Of a stretch of 64,000 nucleotides of DNA, positions 20,247 through 31,157 are shown in pieces (position 1 is the first letter of the stretch; each line of letters opens with the position of its first letter). Under the pieces are notes generated by a model. It was not told the origin of the DNA and made no database searches. It worked only from the letters and a program-made list of their open reading frames with translations. Origin of the DNA: Methanomassiliicoccales archaeon. Its GTDB lineage: Archaea > Thermoplasmatota > Thermoplasmata > RBG-16-68-12 > SOIM01. Made by a program: the position numbers and the translations under genes. Location: the NCBI GenBank assembly GCA_030593295.1, contig JAUVHO010000004.1, forward strand, positions 23,615 through 87,614, written 5' to 3'.

Positions 20247-22511
20247 TCAAATCTCAAGATAACATTCCGTCCTCCTGCCGTTCCTGGCCATGTGCACGAG
20301 CCCCTCTTGGTTGAGGATGCCTATGTGGTAGTTCACGGTCGGCGGCGTCAGGTTCACGTCGGATGCAATCTCCTTCTGTGATATGCCAGGGTTCTTCTTT
20401 ATGATGCCAATGATCGTCTTCTGTATCTCGTTGATCTCGAACCGCTCTTCAGGAATCTGCATGTTCATGGGGTAGAACCTTCGGTAGATACCGAACCTCT
20501 TGGACTTGATGAATCCCTCCCTTTCCAGTGTCCTCAAGTGATGTGCAAGCGAACCGTTGGTCAGACCCAGGGCCTGCCTGATGGCATTGTAGTGTTCACC
20601 CGGGTTTGCGAGGATATAACCATATAACTTACCCCTGACGAAGTGGTCGAGTACCTTCTCCCTCTTGATCTTGGTGTAGAGCGGGACGAAGAGCAGGAAG
20701 AAACCGAACTTCAGGTTCTCGTTCCAGGCCATCAATGTTCCGATGAATAGCAGGATGGCGGTCACCGCGGCTCCGCTCAGGACGATGGCTGTGGGGAACG
20801 CTTCCGGCTCGCCCACCCTTATGACGAAGCTCTGCTCCGCTTTTCCTCCGTAATTGTCCGTGACTATTACCGCGACCTTGAATTCCCCGTTCTTCTCGGG
20901 CGTCCAGGTCAGTTCCCCGCTGAAGGGGTTAATCTCCATACCTTCTGGTCCCCAAGCGAGCTCGAACTTGACGCGGTCGTTCTCTGGGAAGGTGTCCTCC
21001 ACCATCATCTGGTAGATGTATTCCTCCCTAATCTCGCCTTGTTTGATCGGATAGGAGAGGATCCCCGGCACGTCGTTGACCCCGACGATGAACTTGTTGC
21101 TGTGGATTATGTAATCGCCGTCCCAAGCGGCGACCTTGAACCTGGCAATTCCCACCCAGTCCGGTTTGGGGTAGAAGTCCAGATAGACACCGTCCACGAC
21201 CGCATGCAGCAGGTCCGGATCGGATTCGTATATGACGGCATACTGGAGAGAGGAATGGTCGTCCTTGATGTAATCGTTGAGCTTGATCAGGTTGTCCCCG
21301 ACCGTGTTCTTGTTGAAGTAGGTGCGAGATGGGATGTGATTGCTGTAGGGCGGGAAGTCGTCCTGATAGAAGATGGATATCGTGTCCGGGGTCCTGAGCA
21401 CGATGTCGGTGTACGGGTCCCCGTTCAGCTCTCCAAGGGCAATGCGTCCGCCTGGCGCGGCCGTCTCACCGATGCTAAAGAAGGAGAACTCTGAACGTGT
21501 CCTTTCCCGTTGTATGTAGAGCAGGACGCTGGCGTCGCCGTCGGAGGCGACCGCGATGTCAGAGAGCTCGTCGTCATTGAGATCTCCCACGCTGAAATCG
21601 TCAGCCAGATGTTCATCCTCTATGGATTGCAGAAGTGCGAATCCGCCGTTCTCGTCCTGAGCGTAGATCTCGATGATACCGCCTGTTCCGTTGTTCGACC
21701 TTAGGACAACGATATCGTCCAAACCGTCTGAATTGAAGCGGCCCACGGCAATAGAAGAATGAGTGTAGGAGCCGTTCAGATCGATCGTGTGGTTGTACGA
21801 AAGGCCCTGGGCACCCTGTATGAATATGTGAATCTCATCTGGAGAGGAAACCGCTATGTCCAGCCCCTTGGACCCGCCGAAGTCCCCGAGGACAACATTG
21901 TCGCCGCCGGTGGCATTCCCGTAGGTTTCATTCAAGCTGAAGAAAGGAAGCGCAGAGTTCCGATAGAGCACCAAAGTATCCGAATCCCCAACGAGTACGA
22001 GGTCATCGCCCAGATCGCCGTTCAGATCTCCGATCTCGATCGCCCTAGGCACAAAAGGCAGCATGATCTCGCTCTTTACGAACACCCTTGCGGGATGCTG
22101 GAAGTTCAGGACGAGGGACTGGTCCGTGAAAGATGCGATGTCCCTCCTCTCATCCATGTCCAGCAAACCCGCAACCATCCCTTTGGCGACCGATGAATCC
22201 ACGGTCGCCGTCACGTTAAAGGGGAAATCTTGGTCTAGAGGATCCTGAAAGTGAACGCTGAGATTGCCGTTTTCGTCCACCAGAAGGATATCGTTCCATC
22301 CGTCCCCGTCCATATCCGTGACCGAGACCGGTCCCAGGCCGGCGCTGGAGACCTCTTTGTTGACCTCGACAATGCTTGGAAATGCAGTCGCACCGGGAGC
22401 CCAAGCTAGAGCAAATGATAGAAGCAGAACCAAAGCGAAGAGCCTTTTGATTGGAGCTGCCCTTAGAGTATGACCGAACCGGGTCAAGCCCACAGCCATG
22501 GTATCCCTCAA
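20247..22511 (-). CDS. Transmembrane one-component regulator: signal peptide, FG-GAP/VCBS repeats, Ig/cadherin-like domain, TM, tandem winged helix
   Basis: Repeated D-x-D-G-x-x-D motifs; TM; PGEHYNAIRQALGLTNGSLAHHLRTLEREGFIKSKRFGIYRRFYP. Confidence 0.88.
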   Translation of the reverse strand: MRDTMAVGLTRFGHTLRAAPIKRLFALVLLLSFALAWAPGATAFPSIVEVNKEVSSAGLGPVSVTDMDGDGWNDILLVDENGNLSVHFQDPLDQDFPFNVTATVDSSVAKGMVAGLLDMDERRDIASFTDQSLVLNFQHPARVFVKSEIMLPFVPRAIEIGDLNGDLGDDLVLVGDSDTLVLYRNSALPFFSLNETYGNATGGDNVVLGDFGGSKGLDIAVSSPDEIHIFIQGAQGLSYNHTIDLNGSYTHSSIAVGRFNSDGLDDIVVLRSNNGTGGIIEIYAQDENGGFALLQSIEDEHLADDFSVGDLNDDELSDIAVASDGDASVLLYIQRERTRSEFSFFSIGETAAPGGRIALGELNGDPYTDIVLRTPDTISIFYQDDFPPYSNHIPSRTYFNKNTVGDNLIKLNDYIKDDHSSLQYAVIYESDPDLLHAVVDGVYLDFYPKPDWVGIARFKVAAWDGDYIIHSNKFIVGVNDVPGILSYPIKQGEIREEYIYQMMVEDTFPENDRVKFELAWGPEGMEINPFSGELTWTPEKNGEFKVAVIVTDNYGGKAEQSFVIRVGEPEAFPTAIVLSGAAVTAILLFIGTLMAWNENLKFGFFLLFVPLYTKIKREKVLDHFVRGKLYGYILANPGEHYNAIRQALGLTNGSLAHHLRTLEREGFIKSKRFGIYRRFYPMNMQIPEERFEINEIQKTIIGIIKKNPGISQKEIASDVNLTPPTVNYHIGILNQEGLVHMARNGRRTECYLEI

Positions 22512-22764
22512 ACCGAAGGAGTCTCTCCCGCTCTCCTGAGATGTGATAGCACTGACCCCATCTTAAGATTTGGCATCATTGAGAGGTCTTGGCTATCCGG
22601 AGCGGCGAGCAAGAGATTTTCTGTCCTTTGCCACTATTAAGAAGATTGGTACGTTCTTCTAATCGATTTATAAGGAAGCTTAAACCTGGCCAGATGATCA
22701 TTCATCCCCCACGTGTGTGAAAAGCCAGAACTTATTTAAACCGATAAAGCATTTCGTAATACTA

Positions 22765-23090
22765 GAACAGCACCCAAGAACGTTTCTCGCGATGACTCAA
22801 CGAGCGAGATAATGTACCAAAAAGGAAGCGATCGGCCACTGGCAAGATTAATTCCGAGATGCACTTGACGCAATGGCTAAGGAAACCTACCCACCAATAT
22901 GGCGACCTTGGCGATCACGTTCGCATCCATGACGGTAAGATTGTTACCGCCATGCCGAGACGCTCATAAATCAGGGTCAGGGATTGGGCGTCCGTGGACG
23001 CCGGCCCTTCTGATTTTTGCCGTCCCCCGTTCAAACGAATGATTGCGAGGGAGGTGGAATACCGCGTTTGGCCTTCTTCCACCTGCCATG
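22765..23090. ncRNA. Candidate structured non-coding RNA or regulatory region, strand uncertain
   Basis: No good ORF; four consecutive inverted repeats (22785-22809, 22928-22954, 22968-23016, 23052-23084); TATA-like cttatttaaacc just upstream. Confidence 0.4.
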
Positions 23091-23218
23091 TTAGAATCGT
23101 TTTCTAGATATATAACAATTCGCTCGTTCTGACTGCCTGAGCACCGAAACGCATAAAGAACCGAATGGACTAGGCCATGTATTCGTTATTGTACATAGAG
23201 AACGGATGGACGTGCATG

Positions 23219-23800
23219 AAGAAGAGATGCGTGTGGCCGGGGGACGACCCTCTGATGATCGAATACCACGACAATGAATGGGGCGTTCCCGAGCACGATG
23301 ACAAGGGACTTTTCCAATTCCTGGTTCTCGGCGGAGCGCAGGCCGGATTGAGCTGGATGACCATACTGAGAAGGAGAGAGGGCTATCTGAAAGCGTTCGA
23401 GGGCTTCGACCCCAGAGTGGTGGCAAGGTTCGATGAGAAGAAGATCGAAGAACTTCTCGAGGACAAGGGAATCATACGCAACAGGTCCAAGGTCTCATGC
23501 GCGGTTGCGAACGCCAGAGCGTTCGTGGAGATCCAGAAGGAGTTGGGCAGTTTTGATGAATACATCTGGAAGTTCGTGAGCTCCAGGCCCAAGAAGAACA
23601 GCTGGAAGGCGGACAAGGCCATTCCGGCCAGAACGGAAGAATCCGATGCCATGAGCGAGGACCTGAAGAGGAGGGGGTTCAAGTACGTGGGCTCAACGAT
23701 ATGTTACGCCTTCATGCAGGCTACGGGAATGGTGAACGACCACATCGTGGATTGCTTTCGATATGACGAAGTCGATTCTGCAAACATGACACCGAAATGA
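23219..23800 (+). CDS. tag: DNA-3-methyladenine glycosylase I
   Basis: KKRCVWPGDDPLMIEYHDNEWGVPEHDDKGLFQFLVLGGAQAGLSW; start at 23219 preferred. Confidence 0.95.
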   Translation, partial: KKRCVWPGDDPLMIEYHDNEWGVPEHDDKGLFQFLVLGGAQAGLSWMTILRRREGYLKAFEGFDPRVVARFDEKKIEELLEDKGIIRNRSKVSCAVANARAFVEIQKELGSFDEYIWKFVSSRPKKNSWKADKAIPARTEESDAMSEDLKRRGFKYVGSTICYAFMQATGMVNDHIVDCFRYDEVDSANMTPK

Positions 23801-23870
23801 ATAGATATTCAAATCGCATTAGCAGGAAAGGTCCTTGGGGCAGAATTCTGGGAAGTTAAGGAGTAATGAG

Positions 23871-26795
23871 ATGTTCGCTGGCATTGCTAGGGTCATTGTG
23901 AAGCATCACAAGAAGATAGTCGTTCTCTGGTTAGTTCTGCTACTGGCTTCTCTGTACCCTCTCCAGTTCGTTTCGGATGCGGTGGTGTACGAGGAAGCGG
24001 GTTTTGCGCCCGCCAACGTGGAATCCGTGAAGGCCCAGAACATCATCGATGAACAGTTCCCGCGCTCGAATGCCAACAGCACAGTGCTGGTTGTGGTGCA
24101 ATCACCCGACATAGCATCCGAGGACGTGAGGGATTTCGCGATATCGGTCGAGGAAAGTGTGAGGGGCAGCTCGGAGGTCCAGGATCTGGAGGACTTCACA
24201 TCGGTCTATTCGGTCTATGAGTACGCCTACGAGGAAACAGCGAGAGCGCTGGCACCGGAGATGTACGCGGCCGAGTTCGGGCTCCAGAGCGCCGCATTCA
24301 TGTTCTTCAGCGGACCCAATCTCTACGCCCAGAGCTGGAACGGCTTTCCGGTCAATGATACGGTCTTCCAGGCAAGCTGGGACGCGTACTCGCTCATGAT
24401 CCCCGACCCGAGCCTCACCGGTCTCCTCTACGCCTACTCGCTCTCATTCAGGGACACCTGGAACAAGACGTTCGATAACGCCTCCATGGAGTACATTTCC
24501 ACTTCGGATTCCCTAACAAGAGGACAGCACGCGATGAACTTCACCACCCCCATGTTCTTTGATTTCATTCCTCCGGTGAACGAGACACAGCAGCTCTACT
24601 ACGCCGCCTGGAGCGGGTTGGACATCAACACCTGGAGCAACGCGAGCACGGTCCATTTCCTGTTATTGGGAATGATGCAGCAGTTCTCCGGAATGCCCCT
24701 TACACTGCTCGAATCGGTCTACCAGTTGGGTGCGGCCCCTTCCCAAGCTGACCTGGAGCAGTTCGCCCTGGACCAAGTTGGGATGGGCACGGTCAGTACC
24801 TATCCTCTGAGCCTTCCACCTGGTACGCTGGAGTTCCTGATGAACACCACCTCGGACACCATGTTGATGTTGATCTCGTTCTCGACCCCATCCGGTGCCG
24901 CCGACGGGGACGGGAATAGCATCATGGGGAGGAACGTCGAACTGGTCAGGGAGGCGGTGGAGGATATCAAACGGACACTCAGTGTTCAGTACATAACGAC
25001 GTACGTCACAGGTGATGTGGCGCTCGGAGCGGACATGGAAAGTGCCGCCTTCGAGGACGTTGAGAAGATAGATCCGATAACGATTGCGCTTGTGTTCATC
25101 ATCATAGGCCTTTTCTTCATGTCGTTCGTGACTCCCGGCGTGGCCGTTGGCGGGATCGGGATTGCGGTGGTCATCAGCCAGAGTTTGATTGTCATCGTGG
25201 GGATATTCGTGGCCAAGGTTCACTTCAGCGTCCTCACATTGATGCTCACGGCCATGCTTGGCGCGGGCACGGATTATGCAATCTTCCTTATGGCCAGGTA
25301 TAGGGAGGAACGTCTGAGAGGCAACTCCAAGGAGAAGAGCGTTGAGGAGTGCGTGAAATGGGCGGGAGAGAGCATCACAACGTCCGGGATCGCCGTCATG
25401 ATAAGCTTCGGGGCGTTGAGCCTGGCCAGCTTCACGCTGGTCCGTACGATGGGACTGACGATAATGCTGGGGATTGGAATCGCCCTATTGGTCGCCCTCA
25501 CGTTCATACCCTCCGTCCTGATGTGGGTCGGGGACAGGGTCTTCTGGCCCGGATACAAGAAATGGGAGGAAAGGAGTAAGAAGAAGTCCGGTGCGTACAC
25601 CAGGTACTTCAGGAAATCGGCCCAGATATCGGTCAAGTATGCCAAGTCAATTACAATCGCCGCGGTGGTGCTGACACTCCCAGCCCTCTACATGGTGTTC
25701 AATCTTGAGACCGGCTTCGACTTCCTCGCGGCGATGCCGGAGACTGAAGCGACGCAGGGAATAGTGGCCATGGGCGAGGGTTTCGGAGAGGGGAGGTTGA
25801 CGCCCACCTCCGTTGTCATCCAGTCACCAACTCCCTTCAGAAGCTCCAGCAACGGCAACGTCACCTACGACATCTCCTTCATGGGAAGCGTGGAGGACCT
25901 CAGTAGCCAGATAAGCCAGATCGATAACGTTCAACAGGTCATTGGCCCGACGCGTCCGCAGGGTGTACCGATAGACTACACGGACATGAACAACGCCACA
26001 CTGCAGGAGGAGCTCGGGATCTACATCGAACCGACGATAGGAGAGGACAACGCAACCGTGCTCCTGACCGTCATCCTGAAGAAGGAGGCGTTCTCGCTCG
26101 AGTCGGTGGACACGATCACCCCCATACGCTCCTTGGTCAAAGAGGGGAACGAGAACGACCCCAACTTCCAGGGCGCGACCATGATGGTCGGTGGTGCCAC
26201 TGCAAACGTCAGGGACATCAAGGATGTCCTGGACAGCGACTTCCTGCTGATGGTCGCGGTGGTCATCATCGCGGATTTCATCCTGCTGATGTTCGTCCTG
26301 GGCTCGGTACTGGTTCCGCTCCGGCTGATTCTCACCATCCTTCTGAGCATCTCTTGGACGCTGGCAATGACGGTTGTCATCTTCCAGATATGGCTACAAA
26401 TCCCGATATTGTGGCTGATGCCCTGGATACTCTTTGTGATCGCGATGGGGTTGGGGATGGACTACGACATCTTCTTGACAACAAGGATAAGAGAGGAGGT
26501 CGCCAAGGGTAAGAGCGACAAGGATGCCATTGTCACCGCGGTCGAGAAGACGGGAGGGATAATAACGGCAGCTGGATTGGTGATGTCAGGTGCATTTGCG
26601 ACCATGATGCTCTCCTCACTCGGCTTGTTGCAGGAGTTCGGTTTCGCACTTGCATTCGTCATTCTTCTCGATGCGATGATCGTGAGGATCTACCTCGTGC
26701 CTTCGGTGATGATACTGCTCCAGAAATGGAACTGGTGGGCGCCCGGAAGGCTGCAGAGGGTCAGGAGAGAGGAGAAGAAGAGGAACAAGAAGTAG
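23871..26795 (+). CDS. MMPL/RND-family transporter
   Basis: GAGTDYAIFLMARYREE and MGLGMDYDIFLTTRIREEV; about 12 TM; start moved to 23871. Confidence 0.92.
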   Translation: MFAGIARVIVKHHKKIVVLWLVLLLASLYPLQFVSDAVVYEEAGFAPANVESVKAQNIIDEQFPRSNANSTVLVVVQSPDIASEDVRDFAISVEESVRGSSEVQDLEDFTSVYSVYEYAYEETARALAPEMYAAEFGLQSAAFMFFSGPNLYAQSWNGFPVNDTVFQASWDAYSLMIPDPSLTGLLYAYSLSFRDTWNKTFDNASMEYISTSDSLTRGQHAMNFTTPMFFDFIPPVNETQQLYYAAWSGLDINTWSNASTVHFLLLGMMQQFSGMPLTLLESVYQLGAAPSQADLEQFALDQVGMGTVSTYPLSLPPGTLEFLMNTTSDTMLMLISFSTPSGAADGDGNSIMGRNVELVREAVEDIKRTLSVQYITTYVTGDVALGADMESAAFEDVEKIDPITIALVFIIIGLFFMSFVTPGVAVGGIGIAVVISQSLIVIVGIFVAKVHFSVLTLMLTAMLGAGTDYAIFLMARYREERLRGNSKEKSVEECVKWAGESITTSGIAVMISFGALSLASFTLVRTMGLTIMLGIGIALLVALTFIPSVLMWVGDRVFWPGYKKWEERSKKKSGAYTRYFRKSAQISVKYAKSITIAAVVLTLPALYMVFNLETGFDFLAAMPETEATQGIVAMGEGFGEGRLTPTSVVIQSPTPFRSSSNGNVTYDISFMGSVEDLSSQISQIDNVQQVIGPTRPQGVPIDYTDMNNATLQEELGIYIEPTIGEDNATVLLTVILKKEAFSLESVDTITPIRSLVKEGNENDPNFQGATMMVGGATANVRDIKDVLDSDFLLMVAVVIIADFILLMFVLGSVLVPLRLILTILLSISWTLAMTVVIFQIWLQIPILWLMPWILFVIAMGLGMDYDIFLTTRIREEVAKGKSDKDAIVTAVEKTGGIITAAGLVMSGAFATMMLSSLGLLQEFGFALAFVILLDAMIVRIYLVPSVMILLQKWNWWAPGRLQRVRREEKKRNKK

Positions 26796-26801
26796 ACCAG
26801 C

Positions 26802-27434
26802 TCACTTCTTTCTGATCAGCTGTATCCCATCTCTTACAGTGAGGAGAACATTCTCCACCCGATCGTCGGCAACAATCAGCTCGTTCATCTTGGCTATGGC
26901 TCTGGCGGATTCTGTCTCAGGATTCACCACTTCCCCATCCCACAATGAGTTGTCGATAAGTATCAATCCGCCGGGGTTCAACATGTCCACAATGATGTCA
27001 TAGTACTCTGGATAGCGATCCTTGTCCGCATCTAGAAAGACCAGGTCGGGCGTGAAATCCAGGTCCATGATGGTCTCCATAGCTTCCCCAAACTTGATCT
27101 CTATCTTGTTTCCATGAGGGCTCTGTGAGAAATAGTCCTCGGCGATTGCTTTGGCTTCTGGGTCCCTTTCGAGGGTCACCAACCTGCCATCCCCGGGCAA
27201 CGCTTCGGCCATTGATAGGGCGGAATAGCCGGTGAAGGTCCCGAGCTCAAGGATATTCTTCACACCAGTTATCTGAACGATCATCTTCAAGAACCTGCCC
27301 TCGACCCTGCCGGTCAGCATGTCTGGATCTGGAGTGTTCTCACGCGTGTATTTCTCCAGCCGCTCAAGAAGCTCCGGCGCGGGCTGGGTGTGTTCGTGAA
27401 CGTACCCTTCGACGGTCTCGTCTATAAACGTCAT
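26802..27434 (-). CDS. O-methyltransferase (caffeoyl-CoA OMT-like)
   Basis: ILELGTFTGYSALSMAEALPGDGRLVTLERD; DLVFLDADKDRYPEYYD. Confidence 0.92.
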   Translation of the reverse strand: MTFIDETVEGYVHEHTQPAPELLERLEKYTRENTPDPDMLTGRVEGRFLKMIVQITGVKNILELGTFTGYSALSMAEALPGDGRLVTLERDPEAKAIAEDYFSQSPHGNKIEIKFGEAMETIMDLDFTPDLVFLDADKDRYPEYYDIIVDMLNPGGLILIDNSLWDGEVVNPETESARAIAKMNELIVADDRVENVLLTVRDGIQLIRKK

Positions 27435-27468
27435 ATAAGATTCTTGATAGCCAGTTTGGAGTTAAATC

Positions 27469-28890
27469 TTGCCATGGTGGCCATGGGAGACTTTAGGTTC
27501 TAAGCAACATTACGAGTGGAGGATTGTCCAATTGGCCAAGGAAAGACCGAAGGGCATGCGAACTTTCACGACTATCTGGAGCGGCCAGATGGTCTCCTTC
27601 ATGGGAACCACTATGACCCAGTTCGCACTTCTGATCTGGGTGTGGGGGAAGACCCATCAAGCGACCGCCACCGTGCTGATAGCCTTCTTCACCTTCGTGC
27701 CCCTGTTGGTCATGACGCCCATCGCGGGCGCGCTCGTGGACCGGTGGAACCGCAAGAGGGCGATGATCCTCAGCGACCTGAGCGCCGGGATGGGCAGTAT
27801 TGTGATACTGCTCCTTTTCTTGTTCAATGGCCTCGAGATCTGGCATCTCTATCTGATCGGTCTTTTCGTAGGTGCTCTCAACGCCTTCCAGTGGCCTGCA
27901 TTCTCGGCAGCGATCACAATGCTCGTAGACAAGAAGCATTATGCCAGAACCAGCGGCATGATGGGATTGACCGAGGCAACCTCGATGATATTCGGTCCGC
28001 CGTTGGCTGCAGTTCTCCTTGTCACCGTGGGCATTTCAGGGGTCCTGATAATCGACATCCTGACGTTCACCTATGCTATAGCTGTGCTCCTCCCGATTCA
28101 CATTCCGCAACCGCCTCCGCCAAAGGAAGAGGAAAAGATCAAGAGCATCTGGAAGGATTCGGTCTTTGGATTCAAGTACATATACGCCAGGAGGTCGCTG
28201 TTCCTACTCGTAATGGTCTTCTTCCTGTACAACTTCTTCGCCACATTCTCAGTGAGTATATTTGGGCCGATGGTCCTGGCCAGAACTGGTGATAGCGAGA
28301 TAGTCCTTGGGACCGTAATGTCAGTTCTCGGAATTGGAGGACTTGTCGGCGGCATCACAATTGCAGTGTGGGGAGGCCCTAAGAAGAAAATCAAAGGGTT
28401 ACTGGGAGGAATGGCTATAGCTGGATTCGGCGGACTTGCGACTTTCCCGTCCGATCCCATCTTCTGGGCGATGGGCGGTTTTCTGTTCTTGTTCCTTGGA
28501 CCAATCGTGAACGGCTGCAGTCAGGCCATCTGGCAAACGAAGACACCTCCGGGCGTGCAGGGTCGGGTGTTCGGGGCGAGGAGGTTCATAGCTCAAATAT
28601 CAGGCACGTTCGGCTTACTCTTAGTGGGACCCCTGGCAGATTTCGTGTTCGAACCCGCTTTCAATCAGGGAGGAAGTCTGGCAGGTGCTTTCGGATGGTT
28701 GATAGAACCTGGAGCGGGATCGGGAATGGCATTCTTGGTCTTTCTGGGCATTTTCCTCTCCTCACTTGTTGCGGCCATAGCCTATCTGGTTCGGGACATC
28801 AGGGATATCGAGGAGATCCTACCCGATTTTGACGAAGGTCAGGAGCCCAAGGACAAGGAAAGCCCTTCTGAGAACACCAAAGAAGATTAG
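27469..28890 (+). CDS. MFS transporter (start may be further downstream)
   Basis: SGQMVSFMGTTMTQFALLIWVW; PIAGALVDRWNRKRAMILSD. Confidence 0.9.
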   Translation: MPWWPWETLGSKQHYEWRIVQLAKERPKGMRTFTTIWSGQMVSFMGTTMTQFALLIWVWGKTHQATATVLIAFFTFVPLLVMTPIAGALVDRWNRKRAMILSDLSAGMGSIVILLLFLFNGLEIWHLYLIGLFVGALNAFQWPAFSAAITMLVDKKHYARTSGMMGLTEATSMIFGPPLAAVLLVTVGISGVLIIDILTFTYAIAVLLPIHIPQPPPPKEEEKIKSIWKDSVFGFKYIYARRSLFLLVMVFFLYNFFATFSVSIFGPMVLARTGDSEIVLGTVMSVLGIGGLVGGITIAVWGGPKKKIKGLLGGMAIAGFGGLATFPSDPIFWAMGGFLFLFLGPIVNGCSQAIWQTKTPPGVQGRVFGARRFIAQISGTFGLLLVGPLADFVFEPAFNQGGSLAGAFGWLIEPGAGSGMAFLVFLGIFLSSLVAAIAYLVRDIRDIEEILPDFDEGQEPKDKESPSENTKED

Positions 28891-28940
28891 GAGAGAGGCG
28901 AAGGGGCAAGGCTCTTAAACGCACTAGCTTCAGCGGTTCT

Positions 28941-28957
28941 TATTTACCCACATAATA
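28941..28957. repeat. att core, left
   Basis: tatttacccacataata, identical to 39215-39231. Confidence 0.88.
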
Positions 28958-29010
28958 TTGGGAATTCCTATCATTTTTTGTGGTTTAAATACTAGAACAC
29001 AATTCTAATC

Positions 29011-30156
29011 ATGTCAAGGAAAAAGACAAAGGAAAAAGAGATAGACGAGAGAACCAAGAACCTGATTGAAAGGTATAGGGAGAAGGCAAATTCAGGGTCT
29101 TTGAGTGAATCCACAGTCATCAACACAATTAGTGCTGTGAAAACATTCAAGGTATTCTTGGGTGCAAAGCCACTGGACAGAGTGACGGACAGGGACGTGG
29201 ACAGGTTCTTTAGTTCCGAAAGGGTGAAGACACTCAAAGAGTCGAGTCAGGGTGTGCTCAAGTTGCGACTCAGAAGCTTTTACAGGTATTTGAATGGAGG
29301 CGAAACACCGGAATTTGTCAGTCATCTAAAGGTGAGGAAACTTGGGCAGAAGTCGCCAGTCAAACCAAAAGACATTCTTTCAGAAGAGGAGGTTCTCTCC
29401 ATGATAAAAACGTGTCAAATCCCATTGGAGAGGGCAGTCATCTCAGTTTTGTATGAGTCTGCGTGTAGAAGGGGAGAGCTACTGAACCTGACAATAGGAG
29501 ATGTGATAATTGACGATAAAGGAGCTATCATACAAGTGGACGGAAAGACGGGAGAGAGAACCATTCGGCTCATTCACTCAGTCCCATTCCTACAGCAGTG
29601 GCTAAATCACCATCCACAGGGAGATGACAAGAAGAATAAACTGTTTCCGTTATGGGAACCAGACCTTTTCTCACTTATCAAGAGAGCGTCCAAAGAGGCA
29701 GGAATAGAGAGAAGGGTTTGGGTTCATCTATTCAGACATAGCAGATTGACCCACCTGGCAAAACACCTCACTGAGTCGGAACTGAAGGTCTTTGCGGGGT
29801 GGAAAGCCCACTCTAATATGGCGAGCGTCTACGTTCACCTGAATGGGCATGATTTGGATGACAAACTGGTTAGCATAGCTCAGCAAGGGAGACCACCACC
29901 GAGGGAAGAAGCCGAGCCCTCGCCACTCAAACCGATGAAATGTTCACGCTGTGAGAAAGAGAATCCAGCAGATGCTTTGTACTGCAATTGTGGAATGCAC
30001 CTGCGAGTCGATAGGGCAGTCAAAGATGGGCTGAAACAGACAGAGTTTGAGCAGGTGGTCAAGGAGCTTGTTCAGAAGTTGGCCGGGGATAGCAATTTCC
30101 GAGAGGGGATAAAAGAAGCTTTAAGGATAGCCGAATCCTTCCCGGAACGGAGGTGA
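29011..30156 (+). CDS. Tyrosine recombinase/integrase with C-terminal zinc ribbon
   Basis: YESACRRGELLNL (R), HLFRHSRLTHLAKHL (HxxR), C-terminal Tyr in VYVHL; CSRCEKENPADALYCNCG. Confidence 0.93.
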   Translation: MSRKKTKEKEIDERTKNLIERYREKANSGSLSESTVINTISAVKTFKVFLGAKPLDRVTDRDVDRFFSSERVKTLKESSQGVLKLRLRSFYRYLNGGETPEFVSHLKVRKLGQKSPVKPKDILSEEEVLSMIKTCQIPLERAVISVLYESACRRGELLNLTIGDVIIDDKGAIIQVDGKTGERTIRLIHSVPFLQQWLNHHPQGDDKKNKLFPLWEPDLFSLIKRASKEAGIERRVWVHLFRHSRLTHLAKHLTESELKVFAGWKAHSNMASVYVHLNGHDLDDKLVSIAQQGRPPPREEAEPSPLKPMKCSRCEKENPADALYCNCGMHLRVDRAVKDGLKQTEFEQVVKELVQKLAGDSNFREGIKEALRIAESFPERR

Positions 30157-30160
30157 ATGT

Positions 30161-30451
30161 ATGCCTGACCATGAGGAAACTCTAAGACTCGCTAAGAGAG
30201 TGCTTGAGAGAAGAGGCTATAGCGTTTGGGACACGAGGGACAGAAGGACCGTCATCGCCACACCGGAAGGGAACCCCGACCTCAGGGCCACCAAAGACGG
30301 CGAGACGCTTTGGATCGAAGTGAAGCGGGACACCCTACCGTTCGTCAAGCAGATCGAAGGCTATAGCAAACTGGAAGGAAAAACGATATTGCTCCTCGGC
30401 ATAGATACGAGCAACATTGAGCTTTGGGGAATACAAGATTTGGAAATATAG
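30161..30451 (+). CDS. PD-(D/E)XK-type nuclease-like protein
   Basis: NPDLRATKDGETLWIEVKRD catalytic pattern; follows int directly. Confidence 0.7.
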   Translation: MPDHEETLRLAKRVLERRGYSVWDTRDRRTVIATPEGNPDLRATKDGETLWIEVKRDTLPFVKQIEGYSKLEGKTILLLGIDTSNIELWGIQDLEI

Positions 30452-30522
30452 TCTTCATAGTGGTAGCCAGTAGGTTTGGGCAAGGCACAGTTCTATGTAC
30501 TCTGATCCGTCAAGTAGGATAT

Positions 30523-31029
30523 TCATCTTCTTAATGGCCAATAGAAACCACAGTCACCCGAAATAATCTTATCCACTCCCTCGTGATTATATGTGACATA
30601 AGAGAAAATGTGGTATTCGCCTTTTTCCCTGATCTTCCATTGGTCAGGAGTTCTTCTTTCACTTTCAAAGACCTGCTTCTCCTTCCCTGGTTCCAGAACC
30701 CAACTACGCTCATATCCCTTGCTAATCTGTAGCTTTCCCCCATGCATGACCTTGATTACATGGTAACTGACCCAAATGCGATTTTTTGTCTTGTTCTTGA
30801 AGTGATAGACTACACTCATGGCTCCGTTTCTGATGTTAGTCTTGATTGCCAGCTCAAGCGGTCTCTTCTCGCTGAAATACACGATGCAGAGAACGAAAAA
30901 TGCTCCAATAGCCACTGACATTATGATGAATGCCAGAATTGTATCGATTGCATCCCCAGCCAATAGGGTCGCTACATTCGCTATCCACATTGGTAGGAAT
31001 ATCTTCATCCAGTCTTGTTTCTTCACCAT
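30523..31029 (-). CDS. Two-TM protein with a soluble C-terminal domain
   Basis: Two N-terminal hydrophobic segments. Confidence 0.6.
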   Translation of the reverse strand: MVKKQDWMKIFLPMWIANVATLLAGDAIDTILAFIIMSVAIGAFFVLCIVYFSEKRPLELAIKTNIRNGAMSVVYHFKNKTKNRIWVSYHVIKVMHGGKLQISKGYERSWVLEPGKEKQVFESERRTPDQWKIREKGEYHIFSYVTYNHEGVDKIISGDCGFYWPLRR

Positions 31030-31157
31030 ATCCCTTATATCCTCAATTCTTCCGGTGAATAAAAGAGTTATCTCTTGGAGATTCTATGGTGCACCAAAGT
31101 TAACTTACTGGATACCACTCAATTCAAACTATATCCTATATACTAAACCCTGTTTTA

